Positions 10,124 to 20,933 of a stretch of DNA of 64,000 nucleotides are shown here, piece after piece. Source of the stretch: CALDTK01 sp963837005 (GTDB lineage: Bacteria; Bacteroidota; Bacteroidia; Chitinophagales; Saprospiraceae). The translations under genes and the position numbers were made by a program. Below the pieces are notes generated by a model that worked only from the letters and a program-made list of their open reading frames with translations, searched no databases and had not been told where the DNA came from. The DNA lies in contig CAWIMC010000013.1 in the NCBI GenBank assembly GCA_963837005.1, forward strand, positions 558,001 through 622,000. Reading direction: 5' to 3'. How positions within the stretch are numbered: position 1 is the first letter of the stretch; the number at the start of each line of letters is the position of its first letter.

Positions 10124-11333
10124 GGCTGTATCGCGTCGTTGCGCCACAGGTGTACGAATTGATGGTGGTCCCAGCCAATGCCGACGAGATCGAGATCACC
10201 GTCGCCGTCAATATCTACTGTGCGGGCACCGAGGTGATTCTCCTTGCCAGTATCGATGGTGCTTTCGCTAAAACGTCCGCTGCCGTCGTTGATCCACAGC
10301 TGGAGGGCTAGACGCTCGCCTTTATGCTCTGCGGTAACGATATCGAGGTCGCCGTCGCCGTCGAGATCAGCGAAGTCGAGGTTGTTCATGCTGGACTGCG
10401 TGACGAGCTTCTCGCGAACGAAACCGGTGTCTCGCTGAAAGTAGAGCCACAGCGTAGCATCGGGTTCGAGACCGGGGTAGCGCTCCTCGGCGATAGCGAC
10501 ATCGGTGCGGCCGTCGCCATCGAGATCGCCAGCTTCGATGCGGTCGGTGGCGTAGGTGGTACGACCGACGTGGTGACGTGGCCAGGCACTCGTAAGCGAA
10601 CCTTGGTTTTCGAACCAGCTCACGTAAGTAGGCACCTCCGGGTCGCCGCCCGGTGCCCGAAAGCCCGCCACGATGTCCATGTCGCCGTCGCCGTCGACAT
10701 CCGCCACCGCAAAGCCTTCGTCGCTCGCATCGACAGCGAGGAGGTGGGCGGTCCAGTCGGACGTTCCACGTGGCACCACGGCGAAGACGCCTCCTAGTGA
10801 GGCATATACCACTTCGGGCGTGCCGTTGCCGTCGAGATCGACGTAGCGGTAGCCTTGTCCGTTGTGGTGGCCGGTGGCCGGGACCTGCGCGACGACCTTG
10901 CTGCTGTAGGTCCCGTCGGTTTGGCGCTCGAAAAGCCATACGTCGGGGAGGGCCTCCGCGAGGATGCCCCGCTCGACCCCGCCTACCGCACCGACGAAGA
11001 GATTGGCGTCGGCATTGCGGCCGAGGTCTTCCTTGACCCAGGTGCCAGTGATGTCACTGCCGGGATTGAGGTAGACATTGCGTCCAGTGATGATGTCGAG
11101 GTCCCCGTCGCCGTCCACGTCGCCATTGGCGAGACCGAAATAGCGCAGCCACTCCGGCTCGTCGAAGTCGCCCCACATAGCCTTCGTGGAGTCTATCTCG
11201 ATGTAGGTCCACTGGTCAACGTTGAGGGTGTCCAGCGCAGGGACGGTGGCGTCGGCTGTTTTGGCCCCCGAGCCGCCACAAGCACTTAGAACAGAAAGGG
11301 CCGCTGAAATAGCGACGAGGGAGAGGAGCCGCA

Positions 11334-11337
<4 letters not shown>
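10120..11337 (-). CDS. FG-GAP/VCBS repeat lipoprotein
   Basis: A 405-residue lipoprotein (signal peptide with lipobox LSAC, then GGSG) containing about six to seven repeats built on D-x-D-G-D-G-D-x-D calcium-binding loops, for example DVDGDGDLDIITG and DLDGDGDLDIVTAEH. This is the FG-GAP/VCBS beta-propeller family, secreted proteins that bind calcium and usually mediate adhesion or carbohydrate recognition. It starts ATGATG, with the stop of the preceding paralogue embedded (ATGA), and its own stop overlaps the next gene the same way. Ligand unknown. Confidence 0.85.
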
Positions 11338-12599
<1,262 letters not shown>

Positions 12600-12725
12600 G
12601 GGAAGGGTTTGGCTTATTGTAGGCGGTCAATATAGAAAGCTATTCGAAGACGGGGTTCAGGGGAGCTCCGCACAGTTTGTAAGGACGATTTGTGGATGCT
12701 TGAGGGCATCCATTAATCGCAGCAG

Positions 12726-12752
12726 TTGCCGCAACTTCGAACGCTACATTTG
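12726..12752 (+). promoter_or_regulatory. Bacteroidota-type promoter for the M1 aminopeptidase gene
   Basis: TTG at 12726 and TACATTTG at 12745-12752 are 19 bases apart, start to start, matching the Bacteroidota housekeeping pattern (TTG then TAnnTTTG). The predicted start of transcription would leave a leader of about 40 bases before the ATG at 12799. Confidence 0.55.
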
Positions 12753-12798
12753 CCTTTACCCTGAAACTCAGTCGTCTTAAGCCGTTACTCCCTACTGT

Positions 12799-15435
12799 AT
12801 GTACTTACGTAGCCTACTCCTCGCCTCTGGCGCCGCTACTCTCCTCGCTTGCGGGTCTACTAATAAGACCGCCCAAACGCCGCTTCCAGTTCCTGCCCCC
12901 GAGGCCGATACCGTCGAGCCAGAGATCACTGTCTTGGACGATGGCATGGACTTCGGTTTTGCGGAAGCGGACACCATCAACTACGAATTGCCCGCCTACC
13001 AGGCTGCACAGTCGCAACCCTTCGACCTCACCCACACTCGCCTGCGCGTCAGCTTCGACTGGCCCAACGAACGCGTCATCGGACAGGCGACCCTGCGGAT
13101 GAAGCCGATGTTCAAGCCGATGCGCGAGGTCGTCGTGGATGCGAAGGGTTTCGAGTTCAAGCAGGTAGCTCTCGGGGAAACCGCCAAGAAGCCTCTCGAG
13201 TACACCGCCAACGACTCGACCGTCATCGTGACCCTCGACCGGGAGTACAAGCGCGGTGAGCAGGTCGAGTTATACTTCGACTACGTGGCCACGCCAGCGG
13301 CCAGCGGGACGAGCGGCGCGGCCATCACGAGCGACAAGGGCCTGTTCTTCATCAACCCCCGCGGCGAGGAGGCCGACAAGCCGATGCAGATTTGGACCCA
13401 GGGCGAGACCGAACACAACTCCCGTTGGTTCCCGACTTTCGACCAGCCCAATGAGCGCGCGACGCAGGAATTCTGGATCACGGTCGAGGACAAGTACAAG
13501 ACGCTGAGCAATGGGCTCCTGATCAGCTCCAACAAGAACGCCGACGGCACGCGTACCGACTACTGGCGCATGGACCAGCCGCACGCGCCCTACCTGCACA
13601 TGCTGGCCGTGGGCGAGTTCGCGAAGGTGGACGACAAGTGGCGCAACGTGCCGCTGAGCTACTACGTCGAGCCGAAGTACGAGCCCTACGCCAAGCAGAT
13701 CTTCGATCACACACCAGAGATGCTGGAGTTCTTCTCGAAGACCCTCGGTGTGGACTACCCCTGGCCGAAGTACTCGCAGATTATCGTGCGGGACTACGTG
13801 TCCGGTGCGATGGAGAACACGACGGCCGTCATCTTCGGCGAATTCGTCCAGAAGACTGACCGCGAGCTGGCCGACGACAACAACGACCTGATCGTAGCGC
13901 ACGAGATGTTTCACCACTGGTTCGGTGACTACGTCACGACCGAGGCCTGGAGCAACCTGACGCTCAACGAGGGCTTTGCGAATTACTCGGAGTACCTGTG
14001 GTTCGAGCACCACGACGGCAAGGCTGCTGCTGAGGAGCACCGCATGACGGAGCTGCAGGGATATCTCGCGTCCGGGGGCCGTGGTGGGTTTCACCCGCTG
14101 ATTTGGTACGGGCACAACTCACCGATCGGTGAGGACATGTTCGACGCACACTCGTACAACAAGGGTGGTCTCGTGTTGCACATGCTACGCAACTACGTCG
14201 GTGACGAGGCCTTCTTCGCGAGCCTGCAGAAGTACCTACAGGACAACAAGTTCTCGGCTGTCGAGGTGGACGAATTGCGAATGGCGTTCGAGGACACGAT
14301 CGGGGAGGACCTGCAGTGGTTTTTCGACCAGTGGTTTTTAGGCAATGGGCACCCGGAGTTTGAAGTGAGCTACGGCTACGCGGATGGTATGGCCACGGTG
14401 ACGGTCGAGCAGTCGCAGGACGCAGAGGAGTTCCGTCCGGTGTTTAAGCTGCCGACGACGGTTGGGCACTATCCTGCGAATGGTGGTGCGCCCGTGATGC
14501 ATGATGTCGTGGTCACGAAGCGTCGCCAGACCTTTTCCTTCCCGGCTGCCGAAGGTGACCTCTTGATCTTTGATCCAGCTTCCACGATCCTCGGCAACCG
14601 TGAAGAGGAACGCACGACCGAGGATCTCGTGAAAGTCTTCGAGCGCAGCGGCGAGACCGCGCAGGAGCTGACCGCGATTCGCGAGATTCGCCAGGCCGTT
14701 GAGGAGGACGGCTTCACCATATCCGATGGTTTGGTTGATCGTGCATTAAAGTCAAAGAGCTTCCGCATCCAAAACAACGCCATCGCACTGTCCGACATGT
14801 CGGATGCACGCGTGGTGGCCAACTTGCGACGTATCGCTCGCGAGGCACCTGTGAGTTCTGTTCGGAGCAGCGCCCTGGCGCGCCTCGCCGAGAGCACCGA
14901 TCCAAGCCTCGAGGAACTGTACCGGGAGGTTTTGTCGAAAGACCAGAGCTACGGGGTGATGTCGAGCGGACTGCAAGGCCTTTTTAAGGTGAATCCTATC
15001 GCCGGTGCCGAGGAGGCTGCTAAGTTGGAGGGCAGCGAGAATGTGGACCTCTTGGTAGGGGTCGCTAGCATCTACGCGGCGCAGGGGGACCAGGGCAAGC
15101 TCGGCTTCTTCGAAGAGAAGCTCAGCAAGGTCGACAACCAGCAGGCGGGCGAGTTTGCGGCGGCGTACATCGGCCTGGCCATTCAGGGCGGCGTCGGCAC
15201 CACCAAGGATGCCATTGATCGCCTCGCTACTCAAGCCATGGACCAAACTACGAGCCTCTACCGGCGCTACAGCTTTACATCTGCGCTGGCGGAGTTGCGG
15301 AGTATTGCGGAGGCTCCAGGTTTGCTGGAGAAGCTCGGCGGTGAGAACTTGACGGGCTTGCTGACCGAGAAGATCAACGCGATCAAGAAGGCGGAGACGA
15401 ATCCGCAGTTGATTGGGGCATTTTCGGGGATGTAG
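12799..15435 (+). CDS. M1 family metallo-aminopeptidase lipoprotein
   Basis: An 878-residue zinc aminopeptidase that removes N-terminal residues from peptides. The signal peptide with lipobox LLAC places it in the periplasm or outer membrane. The exopeptidase motif GAMEN lies near residue 337. The zinc site HEMFHHW begins at about residue 368, with the third ligand in LNEGF about 391 (HExxH-x18-E), the M1 arrangement. The C-terminal half is a helical repeat region typical of the family. One short hairpin motif copy (12956-12969) sits in the linker behind the lipid anchor. It is transcribed alone from the promoter at 12726-12752. Confidence 0.93.
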   Translation: MYLRSLLLASGAATLLACGSTNKTAQTPLPVPAPEADTVEPEITVLDDGMDFGFAEADTINYELPAYQAAQSQPFDLTHTRLRVSFDWPNERVIGQATLRMKPMFKPMREVVVDAKGFEFKQVALGETAKKPLEYTANDSTVIVTLDREYKRGEQVELYFDYVATPAASGTSGAAITSDKGLFFINPRGEEADKPMQIWTQGETEHNSRWFPTFDQPNERATQEFWITVEDKYKTLSNGLLISSNKNADGTRTDYWRMDQPHAPYLHMLAVGEFAKVDDKWRNVPLSYYVEPKYEPYAKQIFDHTPEMLEFFSKTLGVDYPWPKYSQIIVRDYVSGAMENTTAVIFGEFVQKTDRELADDNNDLIVAHEMFHHWFGDYVTTEAWSNLTLNEGFANYSEYLWFEHHDGKAAAEEHRMTELQGYLASGGRGGFHPLIWYGHNSPIGEDMFDAHSYNKGGLVLHMLRNYVGDEAFFASLQKYLQDNKFSAVEVDELRMAFEDTIGEDLQWFFDQWFLGNGHPEFEVSYGYADGMATVTVEQSQDAEEFRPVFKLPTTVGHYPANGGAPVMHDVVVTKRRQTFSFPAAEGDLLIFDPASTILGNREEERTTEDLVKVFERSGETAQELTAIREIRQAVEEDGFTISDGLVDRALKSKSFRIQNNAIALSDMSDARVVANLRRIAREAPVSSVRSSALARLAESTDPSLEELYREVLSKDQSYGVMSSGLQGLFKVNPIAGAEEAAKLEGSENVDLLVGVASIYAAQGDQGKLGFFEEKLSKVDNQQAGEFAAAYIGLAIQGGVGTTKDAIDRLATQAMDQTTSLYRRYSFTSALAELRSIAEAPGLLEKLGGENLTGLLTEKINAIKKAETNPQLIGAFSGM
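14929..14943 (+). repeat. motif copy with stem GTC/GAC
   Basis: GTTTT-GTC-GAAA-GAC inside the M1 aminopeptidase gene, read as VLSKD. A double change from GGC/GCC that keeps pairing. Confidence 0.85.
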
Positions 15436-15461
15436 CTTCGGGGCTAAAAGTACGTCCCTGT

Positions 15462-15489
15462 GCTAGCGTGGGGTTTCAACCCACCTAGC
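15462..15489 (+). terminator. possible hairpin terminator after the aminopeptidase gene
   Basis: GCTAG-c-GTGGG pairs with CCCAC-CTAGC around a short loop, 27 bases after the stop at 15435. There is no T run behind it, so termination is only suggested by position. Confidence 0.4.
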
Positions 15490-16048
15490 GAGTCGCCTGC
15501 CTATTGCACGCTCGGCTCCAATTGCTCGGCGAGCACCTTGATAGGGTTTTCGATCAGCCCCTACGTCGAGCTTCTTCTCATCATCACCGGCACCTTGCGC
15601 TGTGATGCTGCGTAACACTCGTGATGCCAGAAGCACCCAGTCTAGCTTCCGTGCCCCTCCATGCCCAAAGCGGAGGTTCTCAGCAGCGGGACCCCTTCAC
15701 CCCATTGCTTCGATGGTTCTCTCCGTGTAAAACGGCGTCCGAGCCGAATCCACACGGAGAAGACACGGAGAGATTGCACGGAGGGGGCACGGAGCCTCGG
15801 TTTGATTTGCACGACATCAACCCCGGACCGAAGTCCTGCACAATTCGCGCGAACAGCGGCCGATATCTGGAACGTGGTGCGGTCGGGCTAACCGTTCCTA
15901 CAGGCGAGCCTGGTGGTACAGGCGTTGACGACCTTAGGACCGGAGATTACGCTGTGGCTGCCGCGGCGATTGAGGGATAGGGCTTTCGCCAAAACGGAAC
16001 GTTCGCTAGTTGTCTATACTAATTTGGGTGCAGCAATACGCTTAGCCA
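15490..16048. other. gene-free stretch
   Basis: About 560 bases without a convincing gene. It holds several direct repeats of the short word CACGGAG (about 15750-15790) and one perfect copy of the short hairpin motif at 15981-15995. Short open frames here show no recognisable protein features. Confidence 0.5.
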
Positions 16049-16729
16049 TCACCTCAACATCTCCCGCAACACTCTCAAATTCTCGCGCGCATCAAACAGC
16101 GCCGTAGCGCTTACGCAAAAACCCGCCACCGTCGCCAGCGTAAGCTCACCCGCGCCGGTCACGAGGTCGACAGGGGCGTACTTGCCGTCGTTGCCGAGGG
16201 TGTAGCGCTCCACGGCGCGCGCCTTGCTGTCGACGATCCAGTACTCCCGTACGCCGGCCTGCCCGTAGGCGCGGAACTTCTTCGTGCGGTCGATGTCTTC
16301 GGTGGAGGGGCTCAGCACCTCGGCCACGAAATCCGGCGCCGGGAAGAAGAGCTGGTCGTCGGTGAAGGCGTCGGCGACTTGCGTCCGCCAGAAAGCCACG
16401 TCCGGCTCGAAGTCGTCACGCCGCAGCCGCACGAGGAGCTTCTCGGTGGCGACGTAGCCGAGGGCTTCCTGCTCGACGTGTGTGTCCAGCAGCTTGGTGA
16501 GGAGTTTGGTCGCATCGGCGTGCCGCTTGACCACGGGCGAGTGTACGAAGATCTCCCCTTCGATAAACTCGGCCTTCTTGTCCTCGTCAAGCCACTCGTA
16601 GTAGTCGGCTCGGCGGCGGCGCTCGGCGTCGAGTCGGGTTTTGATCGAGTCGACGAGTTCCTCGGCGTCGGGGCGTCGGGCGAGCTGTTCGGCCTGGGAC
16701 TCGGTATCGGTATGGGTGGAGTAGGGCAT
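16049..16729 (-). CDS. Uma2 family endonuclease (DUF820)
   Basis: A 226-residue protein of the Uma2/DUF820 group, a PD-(D/E)xK nuclease fold. The typical C-terminal half is present: FEPDVAFW, then EVLSPSTEDIDRTKKF, then REYWIVDSKARAVERYTL, carrying the acidic residues and lysine of the fold. The biological role of these proteins, often multiplied in the genome, is unclear. The ATG at 16729 is chosen because TACCTTA lies eight bases upstream and because the residues before it look unrelated to the family. Confidence 0.85.
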   Translation of the reverse strand: MPYSTHTDTESQAEQLARRPDAEELVDSIKTRLDAERRRRADYYEWLDEDKKAEFIEGEIFVHSPVVKRHADATKLLTKLLDTHVEQEALGYVATEKLLVRLRRDDFEPDVAFWRTQVADAFTDDQLFFPAPDFVAEVLSPSTEDIDRTKKFRAYGQAGVREYWIVDSKARAVERYTLGNDGKYAPVDLVTGAGELTLATVAGFCVSATALFDARENLRVLREMLR

Positions 16730-16920
16730 GCTAGGACTAAGGTAAGGGTTCTGCCGCCAGTACTCCATCGATTGGCGCGAGTCGCATATCGAAGCGCATT
16801 GATTAGCGGCACTGCGCCCAGGCCCCCGTGCTCACGCATCGAATCCTTGCGAAACGACTGCACCAGTGCTTCCAGGTAGTCTCGCCTCCTTACAGGCCCT
16901 CGACCGTACTTTCACCCCCC

Positions 16921-17958
16921 ATGCGCCCAGCCGCACTCCTGCCGCTCCTACTGCTATTCCTTCTCGCCGCAGGTCCCGCAAACACCCGCGCCCAGAATCC
17001 CCCGCCCCAGATCAGCTTCCTCGACCCGGCAGGCGTCCCCTACCTAAGGAACGCAGAATTCAGTGGATTGCGCCGCCGACACGCCCGCCGGCCCAGCGCC
17101 ATGCGCGCCCTCCGGATCGCGAACCAGCACCTCTTGCGCCGCGCCCCCGACAGCGCCCTCACGGCACTCGAACCGTTTGCCGGCGCACCTGACGCCCCGG
17201 TCGCCCTCCACGAGCGGCTGGCGTGGCTCTACTTCGAGGACCGCGAATTTGCCGCCGCCCAGCGGCAGGTCGATGCCCTACGCCGCGGGGTCCGCGACTT
17301 CGGCGCCTACCGCCGCCTCGCTACCCTCGTGGCCCTCGGCAACGGCGAACCCGTCGACTACCTGAGTCCTGCCGCTGGTCTGCCCCTCGCCGAGGCCCTC
17401 AGCATCCGCGCCCACGTGGCCGCGGTGACGGGCGACCTCGCCAGCGCCCTCTTCGCCGCCGAGGCGGCCGTGGTTGCGAGCTACTGCGAGTCCACGCCCG
17501 TGCATCCCGACAACTACCTCTTGCTCGCGGCTACATACCAGCGCCTGCTCACGCTGTCGCTCGCCCGCCAAGACTGGCCCGCGTATCCCTACCCGGAGGG
17601 GAGTTTCGAGGCCGTCTACGTAGATGCCCTCGAGGGCGCCTTCGCCGCCGTGACCGCCGAAGGCCAGCCCCGCCCGCCCGCCCACGAGATCGTCTACCTC
17701 GCCGTGACGCGCGCCCACGCCGCCCTGCTGGCGCGCGGGGCGCTGGTCGGCCGGCAACGCCTATGGGTGGCCACCCTGGCCAAGCTGCACGAGCGCCAGG
17801 CCTACCGCGCCGTGTTCTTCTACGCGCTCAACGGTGCAGATAGCGACGAAGGGTGGTTCGTGCAGTATATCCACAGCCCCGCCGCGCGAGCAGTTCCCCT
17901 CGCGGAGGTCATGACGGAATTGCGCGTGTGTGATGTACTGGCCGGTTTGCCGGACTGA
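16921..17958 (+). CDS. exported helical-repeat protein of unknown function
   Basis: A 345-residue protein starting with a strong signal peptide (poly-Leu core, then ANTRAQ). The body is Ala/Leu/Arg-rich and helical, with spacing that recalls TPR-like repeats (ALRIANQHLLRRAPDSALTAL; HERLAWLYFEDREFAAAQRQVDAL). It is probably periplasmic and may be a scaffold, but no family is recognised. The ATG at 16921 is supported by TACTTTC seven bases upstream and by the signal peptide starting there. The neighbouring outer-membrane barrel gene at 18048 lies in the same direction. Confidence 0.65.
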   Translation: MRPAALLPLLLLFLLAAGPANTRAQNPPPQISFLDPAGVPYLRNAEFSGLRRRHARRPSAMRALRIANQHLLRRAPDSALTALEPFAGAPDAPVALHERLAWLYFEDREFAAAQRQVDALRRGVRDFGAYRRLATLVALGNGEPVDYLSPAAGLPLAEALSIRAHVAAVTGDLASALFAAEAAVVASYCESTPVHPDNYLLLAATYQRLLTLSLARQDWPAYPYPEGSFEAVYVDALEGAFAAVTAEGQPRPPAHEIVYLAVTRAHAALLARGALVGRQRLWVATLAKLHERQAYRAVFFYALNGADSDEGWFVQYIHSPAARAVPLAEVMTELRVCDVLAGLPD

Positions 17959-17979
17959 GTGAGCGTTATGAAAATTTTG

Positions 17980-17994
17980 TGCTTTCGCAAAAAC
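17980..17994 (-). repeat. motif copy with stem TGC/GCA
   Basis: GTTTT-TGC-GAAA-GCA, intergenic, 54 bases before the barrel gene at 18048. Confidence 0.85.
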
Positions 17995-18047
17995 AGCATT
18001 CGTCTTGTTCCCTCCGTTCAAGGAACAAATAAAAGACCCTCCACACG

Positions 18048-18647
18048 ATGCGCCCCGCCCTCACCATCCTCGCCCTCCTCCTGTTCGCGACAGCCAGTTT
18101 TGCGCAAGCGAATTATACCAACTTCGTGGGCGGACGACTCTCCTTTAGCGCCAGTGAGACTAATCTCGAGCTAGGGGTGCAGCCCTACGTTGGGCATTTC
18201 CTCCGCCCCAAGCTCGCCGTGGTGGGGAGCGTCGGCTACGACTTTGCGCGATTTACGCCCAGGGTGTCCAATCAGTTTCGGCAAACCTACCAAACGCTCT
18301 CGGCCAGCCTCGGCCTGCGCACCTACATCGGTCCGGAGGCGGCGGCCCTGCGGTTTTTCCTGTCGCCGCAGTTCAACTACCAGTTTGCTTTCGACCGCGT
18401 GCTCAACCCAAATCTGCTGAACGGCGACGACCGCAGCTCGGGGACGCGCAGCGTCGGCGTTTCGGTGGCGCCGGCGGTGAGCTATACTTTCCGGCGCTTC
18501 AATATCCTGGCCTTCTTCGGCAGCGCCTTCTTTGCGCACTATCCGGCGCGGGAGGGTAACGACTTCGGGTCGGTCGGCACCTCCGACAATGTCATCGGAC
18601 TCGCGCTCGGTTCCGGCCTCAATCTCGCCGCAGAGTACAGGTTTTAG
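18048..18647 (+). CDS. outer-membrane beta-barrel protein
   Basis: A 199-residue protein with a cleavable signal peptide (LLLFATASFAQ) and alternating amphipathic strands of an eight-stranded-type barrel, ending in a C-terminal aromatic (AAEYRF) as expected for insertion by the BAM complex. It probably sits in the outer membrane, possibly with a porin-like or structural role. The last codon (TTT) and the stop (TAG) are part of a short hairpin motif copy at 18641-18655, and another copy lies upstream at 17980-17994. Substrate unknown. Confidence 0.75.
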   Translation: MRPALTILALLLFATASFAQANYTNFVGGRLSFSASETNLELGVQPYVGHFLRPKLAVVGSVGYDFARFTPRVSNQFRQTYQTLSASLGLRTYIGPEAAALRFFLSPQFNYQFAFDRVLNPNLLNGDDRSSGTRSVGVSVAPAVSYTFRRFNILAFFGSAFFAHYPAREGNDFGSVGTSDNVIGLALGSGLNLAAEYRF

Positions 18648-18718
18648 CGAAAGCGTGCGATCGACACGCTCGCAGACGCCTACGCGGCAGTGCCTTCGGC
18701 ACATCCCTGTTCAGCAGT

Positions 18719-19492
18719 TCAACCCGCCGTAGCGCTGGCGGGATTCTGCCCGGTGATGAGTCGGCCGTCGATGCTGATTTGCGACTGCCAGCTCGGAGCA
18801 CTCTGGAGGATGGTGCCACGCTCGGCGAGCGTACTGGACAGTAGGTACGGCACCACCTTGGCGAGGCCCACGGCCACTTCCTCGGCGTCCGTGAAGGCGC
18901 TCACGCGCTTGCCAGCCACGAGGTAGCTCCCGTCGGAGAGGCACAACTTGACGAGGCCCGCCGGACCGTGGCAGACCGCGCTCACGGTGCCGCCCTGTTC
19001 GTAGACGGCGGCGCTCACCTTAGCGAGGGCTACGTCGTCGGCGAAGTCTCACATCGTACCGTGGCCACCAACGAAGTGGATGGCGGCGTAGTCACTGGCA
19101 TCGACCTCGGCGGGGGTACGCGTCGCGCGGAGGGCGGCGCGGACGGCGGCGTTCTACGAGAAGGCGCGGTTGATTGGGTTGTCGAGGTTGAGCCCATCAA
19201 TGGGAGGCTCGCTACCCTGCGGACTTACGAACTCGACTTCGTAGCCGGCGTCGGTGAGGAGTTTCCAGGGGTGAGCGGCCTCGGAGAGGTACCAGCCGGT
19301 GGCTTGCCCGGTCGCACCCTTGACGGCGTGCGAGGTGAGGACGAACAAGATTTTGTTGGACATGGTGAAAGGAGTTTGGATGGTGGAAGAAGAAGCGACC
19401 GGTGTTTGGGCGGGCGTGGCGTGGGCCAGTAGCAGGACTGCGGCTAGCGAAGTGACGAAGCGGGGGAGGTGGGACATTTTCATGGAGACTTT
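18719..19492 (-). pseudogene. DJ-1/PfpI family protein with signal peptide, interrupted
   Basis: Reading from 19492: signal peptide (LAAVLLLAHATPAQ), then the DJ-1 N-terminus (MSNKILFVLTSH), the GWYLSEAAHPW segment, the motif FVGGHGTM, and the catalytic nucleophile region AVCHGPAGL. DJ-1/Hsp31-type proteins act as glyoxalases or deglycases. Two in-frame stops interrupt it: TAG near 19154 (where FLEN would be expected) and TGA near 19048 (in place of Trp of GTMWDF). The first can be repaired by two compensating one-base changes and the second by one substitution, so either recent inactivation or sequencing error is possible. Confidence 0.75.
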
Positions 19493-19537
19493 CATTTGGG
19501 TGACTCTCGCTCGGCGGAGTGCCTTGCGACAGGGCAA

Positions 19538-19907
19538 ATCTCAGGAGGCGGGCGAGTGGCGGGCGGTGAGCTAGGTCACCGAATTGGTGTGCGGTGGGGG
19601 GTAGGTTCGACTCGCTCTGCGGGCGAATCCTCAAGCGATTAGTTGCTATTCCCGTAGTCTCGTCTGGGCCCTGCACGCAATGAATCAACAGGATGAAGGG
19701 CCCCCGCTGCTGAGTCGCCGCACAGCGCCCGACAGGTGTCTTGTCTCATACCACTAGACATTTCCGGTGCAGCCATAGGTCGGGACGCCTAGCACCGTGC
19801 CTCTGTGTCGAATCGCAAAATGCCTAGCGGTATCGCCGAGTACCAACAGGGGGATTAGACATCGTCGATAGGGCGCACTCTCGATTCCGGTAGCCGACCA
19901 TTCTCGA
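19538..19907. other. gene-free stretch
   Basis: About 370 bases between the broken DJ-1 gene and the DUF1206 gene. Nothing recognisable apart from a perfect short hairpin motif at its right edge (19908-19922, stem GCC/GGC). Confidence 0.5.
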
Positions 19908-19929
19908 GTTTTGCCGAAAGGCCACCCCC

Positions 19930-20733
19930 TCACCGCCGCGCGATACTCCCGTCATACCCCTTCAAAAACGCGAACACCCCGTACAGCAGCAACCCCGCGC
20001 TCACGATGCCGATCAGCCAGATGCCGCCGGGGTGCTGCGAGAGGTACTCCAGGGCGCCCTCCGTGCTCCGGAATTGACTCGCGCTGCTGTTGGAGCCGGC
20101 TAGAATGAGGAAGTAGCCGATGATGGCGAAGACCACCGCCCGCGCGAAGAACCCGAAGCGCCCGATGCGCTTGATGGCCCGCCGCGAGATGTGCGCCCAC
20201 TGAATGTCGGTGACGAACTCGGCCTTATAGCCCTTGTACGCCTGGAAGGCCCCGACGCCGATGACGATCACGCCGATGGCAATCACGATGAAAGGTCCGG
20301 CCGGCCAGTCGAGGATGCTGGCGATCATCGACTTGCTTTTGCTACCCCCGGAGGAGGAGGAGGCCGACGAGAAGGCCAGCCGCAGCGCGAGCACGCCGAG
20401 GGCGCCGTTGATGAGACCCGAGATGACGTAGCTGATGCGCTTGATGACGCTCTTCGGCTCGTGGTCCTTAGCGCGCGGGTCGAAAAATCCGCGGTAGAAG
20501 CGCCAGAGGGCGTACGCGAGCAATCCCGCGCCCAGGAGGCCAACCAATATCTTACCAAACGTCTGATCCGAGAGCCACCGCAGGATGCTCTGCGGACCCT
20601 CCGCCCCGCCGCTCCCGGCCGAGAACCCGAGCACCGTCGCGAGCGTCAGCCCGCCCACGAGCAGGTAGACGATGCCCTTGGCGATGAAGCCGGTGCTGAA
20701 GAGGGTGTTGAGGGTACTGGCTTGGACTTGCAT
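19930..20733 (-). CDS. DUF1206 integral membrane protein
   Basis: A 267-residue protein with six predicted membrane segments arranged as three repeats of two helices (for example FIAKGIVYLLVGGLTL, RISYVISGLINGALGV, FARAVVFAIIGYFLI), the hallmark of DUF1206. Each repeat begins with the RxGYxARG-like sequence seen as GFIAKGIVY and GFFARAVVF. Function unknown; often stress-associated in other bacteria. The ATG at 20733 (MQVQAST) is chosen because the repeat follows at once. It is divergent from the desaturase gene. Confidence 0.85.
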   Translation of the reverse strand: MQVQASTLNTLFSTGFIAKGIVYLLVGGLTLATVLGFSAGSGGAEGPQSILRWLSDQTFGKILVGLLGAGLLAYALWRFYRGFFDPRAKDHEPKSVIKRISYVISGLINGALGVLALRLAFSSASSSSGGSKSKSMIASILDWPAGPFIVIAIGVIVIGVGAFQAYKGYKAEFVTDIQWAHISRRAIKRIGRFGFFARAVVFAIIGYFLILAGSNSSASQFRSTEGALEYLSQHPGGIWLIGIVSAGLLLYGVFAFLKGYDGSIARR

Positions 20734-20933
20734 ACGTGAGGTCTTTGTCAGGGGTAACCTCGAACCCGGCACACGATGTTCTGTGGATCGTCAACTTCCG
20801 TCAAAACAGGCCGTTACGTGGCCGTTGGGACGGCGTTAGGCGCTGGCGCTGCCCGACAAACCTGAATGCGCGGTACTTTTGCGGCTTTCGTATTCTACCC
20901 TCGGCTTTCGCCAAAACCGTCCACCCCTGCCCT

